Shown: positions 1 through 11,428 of the stretch, one piece after another
How positions within the stretch are numbered: the first letter of the stretch is position 1
How the letters are laid out: each line of letters starts with the position of its first letter
Origin: Odiellus spinosus
Lineage: Eukaryota > Arthropoda > Arachnida > Opiliones > Phalangiidae
Direction of reading: 5' to 3'
Length of the DNA stretch: 64,000 nt
NCBI GenBank assembly: GCA_963920705.1
Contig: OY987238.1
Coordinates: forward strand, 9,976,183-10,040,182
Notes under the pieces: model-generated
Told to the model about the DNA's origin: nothing
The model's database searches: none
Seen by the model: only the letters and a program-made list of their open reading frames with translations
Program-made: the position numbers and the translations under genes

Positions 1-230
1 TCCTGTACCGTCCTAATACGCGTCCTAATATGCATGCCAGCTCGGATCCATTTGACGCAGCTATAGCCGCGTACAGTGATTAACGTTCAATTATAAAGAA
101 GTGGCATTTAGAATATACCGTACCAAAATCTACCATATATCGTATTTCTTTTCATATTCAGATAAGATTTCCCCATTCGAATTAACTTATATCAAATATA
201 TAGCTTAATCAGAGTTCCATTAACCTCTGC

Positions 231-286
231 TAATAGTGATTAAACCTCGGCTAAATCTGATTAAACCGGCTAGTTACGCCTCGTCC
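231..286 (-). repeat. Family E palindromic element, fragment
   Basis: The reverse complement of this stretch matches about 60 bases of the left arm of the complete family E element at 4119-4272, including the GACGAGGCGTAACTA and CAGATTTA segments. Neither end is complete. It lies 14 bases from the family B element at 301. Positions 1-230 show nothing recognisable. Confidence 0.55.
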
Positions 287-300
287 ATAAAAGAAGACTT

Positions 301-565
301 AAGCTATAGTCACATTAGCATTAATCGATTTGAAACGGTACAATCAAACCGATATTCAAATCGTTTTAAGCGTCACGTGTTCACGCATTATCTTTATAAA
401 TCGATTTATTGTAGCTTCATCTATCGGTTTTTGACACCGAATCGGTATGAAACTGGTTCATGAAGCAGTTTTGAGAAATCGAATCAAATTGATTCCAGAA
501 AAGACGGTTTCCCGTTCACACGAGAACGGTTTAAATCAATTCCTAGGACTTGTATGAACGCAGCT
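301..565 (+). mobile_element. Family B MITE-like element, near full length
   Basis: A short non-coding element with imperfect terminal inverted repeats: AAGCTATAGTCACATTAGC at the left and the reverse complement of a related sequence (TGTATGAACGCAGCT) at the right. The interior carries the family hallmarks in order: TCGATTTGAAACGGTA, CGTCACGTGTTCACGC, TAAATCGATTTAT, a CCGAATCGGT segment, and a right half with CCCGTTCACACGA and GGTTTAAATC. There is no coding capacity, so any movement would depend on a transposase supplied elsewhere. No clear target-site duplication is visible, so the superfamily is undetermined. Confidence 0.75.
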
Positions 566-1429
566 CTAGATAGGTATTTTTGTAAGCTAGCACTCCCGTT
601 AGTTAAGCCTAATCTCGACACGCTCGCAAGGCCAATTGAGAGTAATCCCTGAAGGAGTGAAAATCAAGAGATACGAGTTTTGGGTTTTTTTGGTTTTGGG
701 TAATATTTTTTGGTATATTTAAGGTATTTAAAATTGGTGAAACCAAAATCTCCAAACTTTTGATTTTTTTTTTTTAATTTTTTAAAGATTTTTTTTGTAT
801 GATGCACCACTACATCATGCATACAACGTCGAACAAAATAAGAGCCTATACCCACCCTTTGATAGTTGGAGGCTGTGATTTAAAACGAACTGACAATTTC
901 CTTAACTTCCCAAAATCTATTATAAATTTTATCTTGAACATAATCACTGGCTGGCCAAGGTGACCCTTCTTGATTTCTGGCCACGTTTTCGGCATGACAT
1001 ATTTTCTCCTCACCCTTTGCTTCGCGCTTTTAAAAAGCGGAAAAGTGTCATCGAAGGTCCTTTGGCCGTGCCTTTAAAGCTGACGATGACACTTTCTTGG
1101 GACCCCAACCTACTATCCAACCTACTCCCAACTTGGATACTTTTGCGACGCGAACTATTTTCTTAACTTACCAAAACTGACGCGTATTAATACACAATGT
1201 TAAATATAATAAGAGAAAAAATAGTTCTCCAAATTGATATTGAAATTTGAAAACGAAAGTGTATTAGAAACTCTCCGATTTTCGCTTTTCGCCTTGGTCC
1301 CGATTTTGCAAAACTTGCCCGGTAATCTCTATTCAGCATAGAATATTTCATATAAATTTGGTAGCTCGTACAAAACCATATGTTCCTTAAAATAAATAAT
1401 CATCGAGAGAATATGTAGCCTAATTTTCA
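566..1429. other. Intergenic, no gene seen
   Basis: A+T-rich sequence with a run of T around 761. The only structure noticed is a perfect 12-bp inverted repeat, AAAGTGTCATCG at 1042-1053 and its complement at 1084-1095, enclosing a 30-base loop in a less A+T-rich patch (960-1160). Confidence 0.5.
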
Positions 1430-2256
1430 GATCGGACAAGTCGGACAGGTCGGACAAGTCGGACAAGTCGGACAAATTTAAATTGTTTCAAAACGTATCG
1501 CTGGAGTTGTGTAAACGGAAATCGTCTTGTATCAAATCTATTTGATTCGATTTCTCGAAAATCCTTCCAGAAACATATATGGAATGTCTAATTTCTAATG
1601 GTGCAATCTATTTAAGCCTAGTCGGACAGGTCGGACAAGTCAGACAAGTCGGACACGTCGGACAAGTCAAGTCGGACAAGTTGGACAAGTCGGACAGGTC
1701 GGACAAATTTAAATTGTTTCAAAACGTATCGCTGGAGTTGTGTAAACGGAAATCGTCTTGTATCAAATCTATTTGATTCGATTTCTCGAAAATCCTTCCA
1801 GAAACATATATGGAATGTCTAATTTCTAATGGTGCAATCTATTTAAGCCTAGTCGGACAGGTCGGACAAGTCAGACAAGTCGGACACGTCGGACAAGTCA
1901 AGTCGGACAAGTTGGACAAGTCGGACAGGTCGGACAAATTTAAATTGTTTCAAAACGTATCGCTGGAGTTGTGTAAACGGAAATCGTCTTGTATCAAATC
2001 TATTTGATTCGATTTCTCGAAAATCCTTCCAGAAACATATATGGAATGTCTAATTTCTAATGGTGCAATCTATTTAAGCCTAGTCGGACAGGTCGGACAA
2101 GTCAGACAAGTCGGACACGTCGGACAAGTCAAGTCGGACAAGTTGGACAAGTCGGACAGGTCGGACAAATTTAAATTGTTTCAAAACGTATCGCTGGAGT
2201 TGTGTAAACGGAAATCGTCTTGTATCAAATCTATTTGATTCGATTTCTCGAAAATA
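1430..2256. repeat. 231-bp tandem repeat array built from a short GTCGGACAA repeat and a family B fragment
   Basis: The segment starting GACAAATTTAAATTG recurs at 1471, 1702, 1933 and 2164, an exact 231-base period, giving three full units and a partial fourth. Each unit has two parts: a run of nearly identical 9-10-base steps (GTCGGACAA/GTCGGACAG), and about 85 bases from GTTTCAAAACGTATCG to GATTTCTCGAAAA that match the interior of family B elements. The full units look identical by eye, so the same 65-codon open frame appears in each; this is a by-product of the repeat rather than a gene. Identity between units implies recent amplification or homogenisation, or an assembly artefact. Confidence 0.9.
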
Positions 2257-3649
2257 AACCCAATTAAAATTAATTTTTCATCATTTTTGATGTAAGTAGC
2301 TGCGGCAGCCGCACTTGATTCAGTCAAATCTCACCATTTTGAGCAGTGCCCTACCGGGTTCTCCGAATATTTAACCATATTTATTCAAATTGTGAAAAGG
2401 GAACCTATTTTATCGATTTAACTCAAGACCACCTTAGGTATTTACAAATCTTTTTTCAATCTTTGATCCTATTTGAGTAAATACCTGTAAGGATTGATTC
2501 CAAGAACTTAGAAGTAAATTTAAAGGCTGAAAATCATGTTTTTGGTTGTTTTCCCACGGTTTTTTTTTTTCGCAAAAGTTATAAATTCAGAAAGTTCTAC
2601 CTCTCGTATATGAAAATTATCGCTAATTATACTTTCCAGAAAAAATCGACGTCATAAAATATTACCCAAAAGGTATATCCAATGAGCCATGTTGGACTAC
2701 TTGAACTATAGTAAAGGAAATCATTATCTACAATAATCAAATAATATAAGGGTTAATCAAAGGAAAGGTTGAAGGAATTCATCTTTAAGGATTACCTAAT
2801 GTGGAGTCGCCATTTAAGGTTTTTCAATTGGTCCAAAAAAGGATATAATGATTATTTATTTCTAAGTTAAAAGCAGTCCTTGCGTTTATAGTCTTACAAA
2901 ACTATCGTCTGCTATATAGTTTGTGGTTGTAGACACTAAAAAGAGGTTCCAATTATAGCTCAAAATTGAACTTGTTCGACGTTTTGTCCATACACTCCCT
3001 GTAGTACCAATTAACCACGAATAGCGAGCCATCTTCCATATGTCTTATATACACCATATATTTGCCCTAAAGGTCATTTCTACCACTTTTGATTTGAGAT
3101 CAAGCCAGTTTAAAACGATCAATTTCGATTCGATGACGTTTCTCTTAAATCAAACTCGAAGCACGTCGAACGCGCTCGCGTTATCCTCGATATAAAATAT
3201 ATAGAAACGGAAAGGGCACTTAAAAGTTGCAACGCCGAGCAATTTCTACATTGGTAGTGCAGATATGTCTTTATAGTGGGGCGGTGTCCGGCCTACCGTC
3301 AAAGTCCGTAAAGGAAACGTCTCGTATATTGAATTTAACTAAAGACCTATCCGTATAGAGTTTATTTTAACTTTCAAAATGAGACAAATTACGGCAAAAT
3401 TGATAAGAAAGATGTTACAACGTTCCTTAAACATGATTATTAATAATGAACACCTATCTTAATAGGTAAAGATGAATACCAAAACCTGGCTTCAAATAAG
3501 CATCCTCTAACAACAAACAGCATTTGGCAAAACAGGAATTATCAAAACCAAAGAATACGCAGTTGCGCACGTAGTTTTGTTAGTTCCTACTTTTGTCAAG
3601 CGTTGTTTGCCGTTAGAGGAAGCTTTTGAACAGCAGGATTTTGTTATTC
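2257..3649. other. Intergenic, no gene seen
   Basis: A+T-rich sequence with no long open frame and no repeat recognised from elsewhere in the window. The part around 3110-3310 is somewhat less A+T-rich. Confidence 0.5.
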
Positions 3650-3725
3650 ATCTACATATATTATCAAAAGTCTATCACTTTATTCTATTAAAGTAAACAA
3701 CGCCACATAGATTAATACTAATCCA
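3650..3725 (+). mobile_element. Family D element, left-end fragment
   Basis: ATTATCAAAAGTCTATCACT followed by AAAGTAAACAACGCC matches the terminal repeat of the family D elements at 14652 and 61293. The matching right end was not found nearby, so this is a solo end or a truncated copy. Confidence 0.6.
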
Positions 3726-4118
3726 TCCATACTAATTAATAGTCCAAGTTAAACGTAATTTCAGGATAAAAATAATTTCATTCTTTTTTAAAAAGCACAG
3801 TTTTCGTGAGATTAGTCCTTTAAAGGGAGGTGGGAGTATAGCGGTTCACTTTGGCTGGTCAGTCCAGCTGTAACCTCGGCGACAGAGGCGCGTAGCCCGT
3901 GTCCGGAGTCGTTAGCTCGGATGACTGATCGAGAGCGATCGAGTCGGCAGATGGAGACCAAAAAAATGTCTCTTTTCTACGAAATCTCGCGTTCTCTCTG
4001 TATCAAAAGAGGTTCGTTCTACTTTCCCCATAGAGTTACGCGACTGTAAAACAGTAGTATCTCGGTTACTACTGAACTTTAAAATGTATATTTAATACAG
4101 AAAGCTCTAAATTTGATT
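3726..4118. other. Intergenic, less A+T-rich patch
   Basis: Positions 3830-3960 are clearly richer in G+C than the surroundings and contain CGATCGAG-type motifs. A TTTAAAGGGAGG at about 3819 resembles a family A end, but no partner was seen. No gene is supported. Confidence 0.4.
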
Positions 4119-4272
4119 AGTAATACCCTCTTCAGACGAGGCGTAACTATTGGGCTTTATCAGATTTAACCAAGGTTTAATCACAATTATATACCGATGT
4201 TTATTGAATTGTGAAGGCTATGCAAACTTCGTTTAAATCTGATTAAACCACCTCGTCTGACGATGGTATTAC
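4119..4272. mobile_element. Family E palindromic element
   Basis: About 154 bases bounded by inverted ends: AGTAATACCCTCTTCAGACG at the left, and at the right the complement of a close variant (CGTCTGACGATGGTATTACT). The arms continue inward with CAGATTTAACC on one side and AATCTGATTAAACC on the other, so most of the element can fold back on itself. It is non-coding. A second fragment is at 231-286. The superfamily is not identifiable from what is visible. Confidence 0.7.
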
Positions 4273-4874
4273 TTAAACGTTAATAACGTTCCAAAATCAT
4301 TCTTTGTCATCAAGCATAGAAATTAAAATAAAATCTAAATACCATGACGTTTTTTTTAAAAGCGTGAAAAATTTGAATGAGGGTTTTTAATAGTATGAAA
4401 AAACCAAAAATACGTATTAATAGTCCTTGAAAAATATGGTGACAGCCTCATTTTAAGTCTAATTGTTTCACATTTAATCCATTAAACCATAAATTAAAAA
4501 TATATGGCATCATAATTGATTTCTATAAATCCAAAAGTTCAAAACAATGGTCTTTAGGAGTTACTATCTATTGGCACTGGTATCTCGCCTTGACCTTTAC
4601 TCTCCAATCCTTCTTCGGTAGACTTCCGAAACGCTGGCCTCCATCACAGTCAGTCTTTTCTCTCCGCTTTTCGATTTGCCAATGAAGGGCACTCGATCCA
4701 TGAGAGTCCCAAAAAACAAGACCGCAGAAAGATAAGTCACCGCCGATATTTTACTTTCTGATGCTTCTATCCTCCAACACCATTCTTTTCAAGTTCCTTT
4801 ATTTGTATGTTTAGTTAAAATCACGTTGAGTTTTCAATACGTATCAAGTTATATTCTTTCTCTCATCTTCGTGT
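4273..4874. other. Intergenic with a family G-like end
   Basis: GGTGACAGCCTCATTTTAA at 4440-4458 resembles the right end of family G elements (see 17990-18213), but the body is too diverged to follow. Nothing else is recognised. Confidence 0.4.
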
Positions 4875-5270
4875 TTAAAGGGATAATGCAACCTAAAAAC
4901 AAGTGGTTTTTTTGTCGATTCCTTATCGTTCAAATAGGCCTAATCCAACAGTACAAAGAAAAATTAAAAAAAATATATTAAACTAGAAATAATTTTAAAA
5001 CTTAAGATCAAAATAGGCTTAGCTGAATTCATAGAGATCACATGAACTCCCTATATAAGGATCGATGGTTCTTATATGGGGAATGCGGGACCTCCATGAT
5101 AAATGTAATTGGTCGCTAGTCATTATACGGAGAGTTCAGAATATCTTCATGAATCCAGCTAAGCCTATTTTGATGCTAAGTTTTAAATTTATTTCTGTTG
5201 GTATAGGCCTATTTAAACGATAAGGAATCGATAAAAAGACACTTGTTGTTAGGCTGCATTCTCCCTTTAA
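4875..5270. mobile_element. Family A foldback element flanked by TTAA
   Basis: A complete copy, running from TTAA at 4875 to TTAA at 5267-5270. The left arm reads AGGGATAATGCAACC, a spacer, CGATTCCTTATCGTT, then AATAGGCCTAATCCAAC. The right arm is the reverse complement, ending GGCTGCATTCTCCCT. Both arms continue through AACTAGAAATAA / TTTATTTCT and AATAGGCTTAGCTG / CAGCTAAGCCTATTTTGATG, so the whole roughly 390-base element is one long imperfect palindrome. It is non-coding. The TTAA flanks and AGGG ends fit piggyBac-type target choice (inference). Confidence 0.85.
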
Positions 5271-5527
5271 ACTATAGTCTATAGATATCGAGGGTTGATA
5301 TTAAAGTCACGCTCTCACCATTTTGTTATTTACTTAATTCGGAGATCTTCGGATTATATTTTTAAATTTTTCATACTATTAAATACTTAAATACCAAAAT
5401 TCAAAATTTTTGATATGACAGAGTTTTTAAGAAACTTTAAAAGTAAACTATCATAAAATGTTTATTTTTTTTTTCTTTTGGAAAAAAGTGATTAAGATTA
5501 ACGATTGATAGAATTCTAATATATGTA
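5271..5527. other. Intergenic, A+T-rich
   Basis: No recognised feature; a run of T near 5467. Confidence 0.4.
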
Positions 5528-5823
5528 GATAACAACAAGGAGGATTAGACAAGGAGAGGAAATGTGGGGCTGCGTTGAGTTAGAGAGAGAAGAGCCAACC
5601 TCCCACTCGGGTGGAAAGGGGGGATAGGAAATTCTCGAGGTAAACTGTTGTCACGTGGTCGCTAGCTAGCGCGTCTCATAAAGGATTCGTTTTACCCACG
5701 TGACAACATTTTACCACGAAACGTCTCTACCCCCGTTCTCCCAGAGTGGGAGTTTAGGCCGACGCAGTAGGAACCGCGCCGTCCCCACATTTCTTCTCCT
5801 TGTCTAATCCTCCTTGATAACAA
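5528..5823. mobile_element. hAT-like non-autonomous element with 8-bp target duplication
   Basis: GATAACAA occurs at 5528-5535 and again at 5816-5823, directly flanking a 280-base element (5536-5815). Its ends are a long, nearly perfect inverted repeat: CAAGGAGGATTAGACAAGGA on the left and the complement TCCTTGTCTAATCCTCCTT on the right, continuing inward to AAATGTGGGG / CCCCACATTT. A second inner pair, TTGTCACGTGG / CCACGTGACAA, lies near the centre. An 8-bp duplication with CA-type ends is the hAT pattern (family knowledge). It is non-coding and richer in G+C than its surroundings. The crisp duplication suggests a fairly recent insertion. Confidence 0.8.
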
Positions 5824-7807
5824 AGACGTGAATATGAAGGACGAAATATATAAAAGTATTAATAAACAGCACTACCCACACCTCAACTTCTATCAAAACT
5901 TTTCTAAATTGGATCTCTCGAATTTACGTTTTGATGACGTTGTTGACGAGAGAGGAAAAAACTAGCGAGACCACCGCCGAGCTCAGAGCTGGCAGACCAG
6001 CCTATTTCCTAACCTCCTCTCATAGAAGGGGATAGCGGACTATGTTCCCAAACTGTTCTCGAAAGGGATAAGGAGAGCGTCTGATGAATTGGGAGCTAGG
6101 ATTAGAACAGTGTTCGTGATCTCTTTTCTCTTCCACGAAATAACCTTTTCCCTTATATAGACCTTCTACCCGATATTTGGCTTCTGTATATATTTCAAAT
6201 CCAATCTTCACGACCTCCTTTTCACTCGTCTGTGACCCTTGACCTACGTCTTAACGCCCATCCTTGATATTGACCAAGACTATCCCTTTTCTTTTTAGTT
6301 TTCGTCTACAGTAGTGGGCCAGTTTATCCTTAAGCCTCTTTCACACTAAAGACTTTAAAACAACTTTAAAACGCTTTAGAAAGGTCAGATTGTAAAAGTT
6401 TAGGGTCAGCTGTAAAGATGTAATTACGAACTTAAAACTTTTTAATTTAATTTCAAGTGAGTTTGGTAGACTTTTGGATTCGGAAAAAATTATGACAGCC
6501 TTACTTTAAAAGTCAAAATTGTAAAAAAAAAGATTAGGGACAGATAGTCTAAGTCCACTCATTGAAATATATTCAAACATAATTAAAATTGTATCCCAAA
6601 ATCTACTTATCGAAAAACTGAAATAAAAATAGAATATCCTAAAAGATTGATTAATTAAATGTAAGCTTCCCTGCATGGGGATTAAAAGATTTACAGTTTA
6701 TTAAGAACTCTTTTCTTTTTTATTACTACTCAAATATAACGGAAGATTACCGATTTCAAAAGAGTGAATAAAAAAGTCTGGGGATTTCGGGCTAAATTTA
6801 AATATTCCTTCTAGGTAGATGAAAAAAAAAGTAGTAGAGAGAAAATGATACTAATTCCATAGAGTTTGGGCGAGGTTGTACGTAGGGAAGTCGAATTTAA
6901 TCCCTTTTGGATTAGTGATAAAAAAAACTCTATATACTTATATTGCTAGTTAGTTCTAGCTACTTTTTTTTTTTTTTTTTTTTCAATCTAACTTATTCCC
7001 GATATCTTTTTTGGCAAAATTGGCAAGGCTTACCTATTCTAACTCACTGAAAATAAGATCCTAAACATCACGCGTAAGTTATAGGGCATTTGGAAAATTT
7101 ATGGGATCAGTGATTTGTGCTTATTTCAACCCCAGGTTTGGTGGTTTTCCAGGAATATCAATAAGCTTTCAAACACATAATAAATATTTTAATATTATTA
7201 AAATTGAACAGTAAAAATATATTGAATTAATTTTCAAATGGAAATTATGACAAAAATCTTATTTTAGAAAACCACCAAAATTAAGGGTTTCTGCTTCATA
7301 TGGGCCACAATTCTTTTGTCCAAGGAAGTTTATTGGAACGTCGGTCGAAGTTGAATCGACACAAAGGGAGCAAATAAGGTGACATGAACTATTAATCTAT
7401 ATTAATATTTCAAAATACGAAAATCATATTTTGAATACCTAAAACAGAAATACCACGTTTCGTAGTGCTTTTACAATTTAAAGCCTCCTAATTAATATTT
7501 TATAATTAGAAAGAGTATTCTTAAATAAATTATTCTTCGTAACATTACTTAAAATTATGAATAATTTAAAAAATCCGTGGATACGATTTTCTTTATACTT
7601 TAATTTATCTCCATATATGATTGATCTCAGATATTTAGAAAACCCTTTCAAAGAATGAAGACGGAGTAGATTTAAAAAAATAACTAGATTTTCCTATGAT
7701 TTAATGTTTGAAGGGAAGTTCTCTATGTAAGGTTCATTCCAATCATTTGTTAATTGCATGGACAGATAAACCTATTTTTAAATTTATTTCTAATTTAATC
7801 AAACGTC
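5824..7807. other. Intergenic, no gene seen
   Basis: Mostly A+T-rich. ATTATGACAGCCTTACTTTAA at about 6489-6509 resembles a family G right end. There is a T run at 6964-6982. The patch at 5930-6290 is less A+T-rich but has no convincing open frame. Confidence 0.4.
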
Positions 7808-7985
7808 GGACTATTCTTTAATGTTAAGACATTACAAGCACTGTTGATGGCTGAAATAATATGATTGGTCCGAATTTATATTTACATTTATAGAAATTTT
7901 ACCAAAATTTATAAATTTATTTAAACACCAAAAACGTGTGGTTCCGAAAATAAATTCAGAGGCTGTTACATTTTTTCGCTTCAAG
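7808..7985. mobile_element. Family C foldback element, right half
   Basis: GACATTACAAGC, GCTGAAATAATATGATTGG and the later AAAACGTGT segment match, in the same order, the right half of the family C element at 55155-55650. The left arm is absent, so this is a truncated copy that can no longer form the long hairpin. Confidence 0.7.
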
Positions 7986-8478
7986 CTTCGATGAAAGTGA
8001 AATGAAAATTTTATTTCTCTCTCCCTTTCGAGAAAAAAAAAAAAAATCAAAAGTTAACTATCTCCTTCGAATTTTGAAATTAATCTTATTGCCCTTGATA
8101 CGCGGCTACGCGCGTTTTGTCATTAAGTCAAGCTCGTTTTTAATAGAGAAACGACGATAATTAACGTCATTATGTAATGTCAGCTCCTTCATTCGTTACA
8201 CGCCCCTTCTTGGAACTCTAGGTGACTCTCTTAACTTCCTTAAAATTTCCTAGTCTTAAAATTTTATCCTTTTTTTTTTCAAGGGGGGGGGGGTGAGTTT
8301 TCTCTTTTTGATATTAACGGAACCTTATGAAGAATAATGCGAGGTATTTGAGTCTTTAACGTCGTTATACGTAATCCCCTATAACGATAAAGAGATGAGA
8401 AATGGCAGTCTTAACCAGTTTATATAAAAGATACTCCGTTCGAAGAAGTTAACTTGGATATAAAACTATTCTATACGA
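7986..8478. other. Intergenic with homopolymer runs
   Basis: A short A run at about 8034-8046, a T run near 8271 and a G run near 8284-8293. No gene is supported. Confidence 0.4.
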
Positions 8479-8621
8479 CATTGGTCGTTAGTCCTTATAC
8501 GGGAAGTTCATGTTATCTCCATGAATCCAGTTAAGCCTATTTTCTGGGTAAATATTATATTTATTTCTAGTTAGGAATCGATAAAAAAATCATTTGTTGT
8601 TAGGTTGCATTCTCCCTTTAA
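8479..8621. mobile_element. Family A foldback element, right half
   Basis: Starts at CATTGGTCGTTAGTCC, the mid-element segment of family A, and runs through CTCCATGAATCCAGTTAAGCC to the terminal GGTTGCATTCTCCCTTTAA. No left half is present. The 35911 copy begins at about the same internal point, which hints at breakage at the centre of the palindrome. Confidence 0.75.
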
Positions 8622-9479
8622 AGCAGGGAGAAAACAATTATGTTTTACACGAGTGGATTATAACTAGAGACGCTGAGATTGGTAAACGCGCAATTGGTAG
8701 ACGATGCACGCAAAAAGATATATAGCAAAAGTATTGTTTGTTTGGCCTGTTAGCTAAAGAGTAGGCAATCCTCTCCTAGGCGACTCTTGATATAGTGTCT
8801 TTGTTCACGAAGAGCGCCCTTCTTTCTGGAGACGATTCCGAAACGATGGATGAGACTCGTTCTATCGGTGATCGAGGGATAAACGCCGACTCATTAATTT
8901 AACCCGAAGAACTCTAGGCTCGAATCAGTTACAAATTTCAACAAGTGCTAAAGCTAAATAGACTCCGCCCCAATGCAATCATATAGGATTGAAAGGGATA
9001 AATCCTTTGTATAAGTATTGAAAATTAAAATTGATTTTCAAGTAAAGGTAAAACACTCCTGATAAAAACTACTTAGTTGAGTATTATTATATTGCAAACT
9101 TTCCAATGGAAAAATAAATAAAAAAGGTTTTTAAAATGGTTAAAGGCGATGTCATTAAACCATAGAAACTTAACTTTTATATTATCGTTAATACGAGTAT
9201 ATTCGTTGGCTATCTGTTTAATTGAATAAATTAAATTATAGATTCATTAATATTGGAGTGCCTAACCCTTTATGGAGTAGAAAATATCGCGTTAAAGAAT
9301 AAGCATCCAAACAAATAAACGAAGCTATCAGGAAGAACAAAAGCGGCACAATGTCCATTCCCTTAATTTGGTTCCTTAACGTTGCTTGGAACGAGAGTTG
9401 AGATACGTGGCAATTACTCGGTGTATTTTATAGAAACGAGTCGAAGCCGTATACAGATAATGCGACTTTTATAAATTAA
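8622..9479. other. Intergenic, no gene seen
   Basis: No repeat or open frame of note. Positions 8680-8900 are moderately less A+T-rich. Confidence 0.4.
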
Positions 9480-9660
9480 GTTTCCGATCTTCTTGCCGCT
9501 GCACGCGCGCCAGTGTGGACGGGGGAGGGGAGTTGTGTTTCTAATTAGGTAATGGCGTGCCCGTTTGAACAAAAGCCGCGAATTTGGAGCGGTAAACGCG
9601 TTCGCCCACGACGTAACAGCGAACGAACTATATATATATTATACCGGTCCTCGGATAAAA
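9480..9660. other. Less A+T-rich unique island (possible regulatory DNA)
   Basis: Apparently single-copy sequence with clustered CG and homeodomain-type TAAT motifs (for example CTAATTAGGTAATGG at about 9540) and no open frame. It stands out from its A+T-rich flanks. A regulatory role is only an inference from composition and motif content. Confidence 0.25.
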
Positions 9661-10239
9661 GAGGATTATAGAATTGACAGGATGTAACCAGAAAGAGAGA
9701 CGAGAGATCCGATATCTTTCTCGTGGGGTTCCTTTACCTTTTCACTGGAACTATACTTATGTTCAGCGAGTATATATAATAACCGAGCGTGTATTAATAG
9801 TCAATATTCGGAGAAGTGTCACAATTCTTTAAAAATATTGTTTTTGTACCAAAGCCCAACTATGTCATTCCATGAGTATATTACTATCTTTAAGTATTTA
9901 GACAAATAAGGCTTTTTTTTTATTGGATATCTATATCTTTGAACGTCTCGAGCGGATAAATCTTATTTCTAGTTCCACGAAAACTTGTCATTATTGCGTT
10001 GTTCGTACTGGTCTTACAAGTGAGGTTGCTTGCGCCAAAATTCAGAGCCAGACGTAACATTTTTAAGTTTTTAAAAAACTCATCAAGCCAGTTTTATTAC
10101 CAGCCTATATAAAAATTAAAACTAAAGAGCGAGCCTTCGAACAAAATGGAGTCACCTGACTTTCACGCGATGAAATTATTTTCATTACTTCACTTTAACC
10201 TATCTTTATCACTCTTTCTCCATTGGCTAATGTAATAAC
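9661..10239. other. Intergenic, no gene seen
   Basis: A+T-rich sequence with several short TATATA runs; nothing recognised. Confidence 0.4.
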
Positions 10240-10640
10240 GTTGGAAGTTAAGAGTGAGAGGGATTTCGCAATAGAAGACGAGCTATAGAATGCCTGAATT
10301 GGCGCGAGGGTAACCGGGGAATCTTTTAATTTCCTTTCTAGGCGATTATAGGCAAACGCTTTAATTCAACGTTATTTAAATTCAGTCGATCGGTTAAAGA
10401 GCGACAACAGGAAGTCGGAGGACAAAAGTCCACGCTCTCCACGCAGTTTCTCAATGCGCCTTTAATTTCCCCAGAGATAAGAGTGCTCGCCGAGAAAGGT
10501 TTAGGGTCAGGGAACGGACACCAAGGGGGAAGGAGGGAAACTGTGGGAGCTACATCGACATCCGAAGAGAATTTAAACTCAACCACCCCCTCCAGATCTT
10601 TTCCGTTCATTTATTAACAACCAATACCAGGGCGACGATA
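10240..10640. other. Less A+T-rich unique island (possible regulatory DNA)
   Basis: About 400 bases of single-copy-looking sequence. A 90-codon frame is open on the minus strand (10338-10610), but it shows no domain or codon-bias signal I recognise. The motif CTCAATGCGCC at about 10450 recurs at about 19088. Coding, regulatory and chance explanations are all open. Confidence 0.25.
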
Positions 10641-11428
10641 TAACCTTTCCCAACAGTTTCGAGCAATTCTTTTTAAAATTTACAAAACTGAGTTATTAAA
10701 TTTAAGACCTTATATATGTAAGCAACAAAGAATACATTCACATAAACTAAAAATATCTTGGTTGTGGGCACTTGGAAAAAAGAAGAAGAATATTATGGAA
10801 AATTTACCCCATGCTTGGCAGCGTAAATTTAACGGCATGCATAGCGGTTAACCAGGGTCTAGGCTTTAAGTACCACCTTGTAGTCACAATTTAATTCAAG
10901 ACACTCCTAAAATTGAATTAAAGTTTTGACCAATTTATTAACCTTTTGACCTTGAGTAGAAATCAGCTAAATTATCGTTTTATTAGAATAGACGTCATTG
11001 TAATTAATAACAATAATTAATAAATTTTTATATTGAGGAGCTATTTTTAATTATCATATTTTCTTCAAATAATATAGGCGTATACTTTAATAATTTTCAC
11101 TAATTAAATATTTTAGTTCTGTTTATTTTATTATTGTATATTTCTCCCTCTATGAGCCAAAACTCATATAGTTATAATCTAATTTATATCAATATTATCA
11201 CAAAACCTTTTCGTAAACCACAGTTTCAATTAGTTTCTTGAAAAATTTGTAACAATTCAGATGTTGATATTATTTTAGCGTGCTGATTGAATTCTGAAAA
11301 TTAATTTTAATGAAGTTCTTTCGTGTGTTTTAGCTCATTTATTCAAATTAATTTTAATTTTTCCCGACTAGCTTTTATGGGAAATTTCTTTCAGTTCGAC
11401 TTTCCGAGTTCGTAACTATATCGATGTG
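10641..11428. other. Intergenic, no gene seen
   Basis: Strongly A+T-rich, with TTAATTA-type runs; no feature recognised. Confidence 0.4.

Noticed and set aside
1579-2238. Three identical 65-codon frames
   Set aside because: They repeat because the 231-bp unit repeats; half of each lies in a microsatellite and the rest in a transposon fragment.
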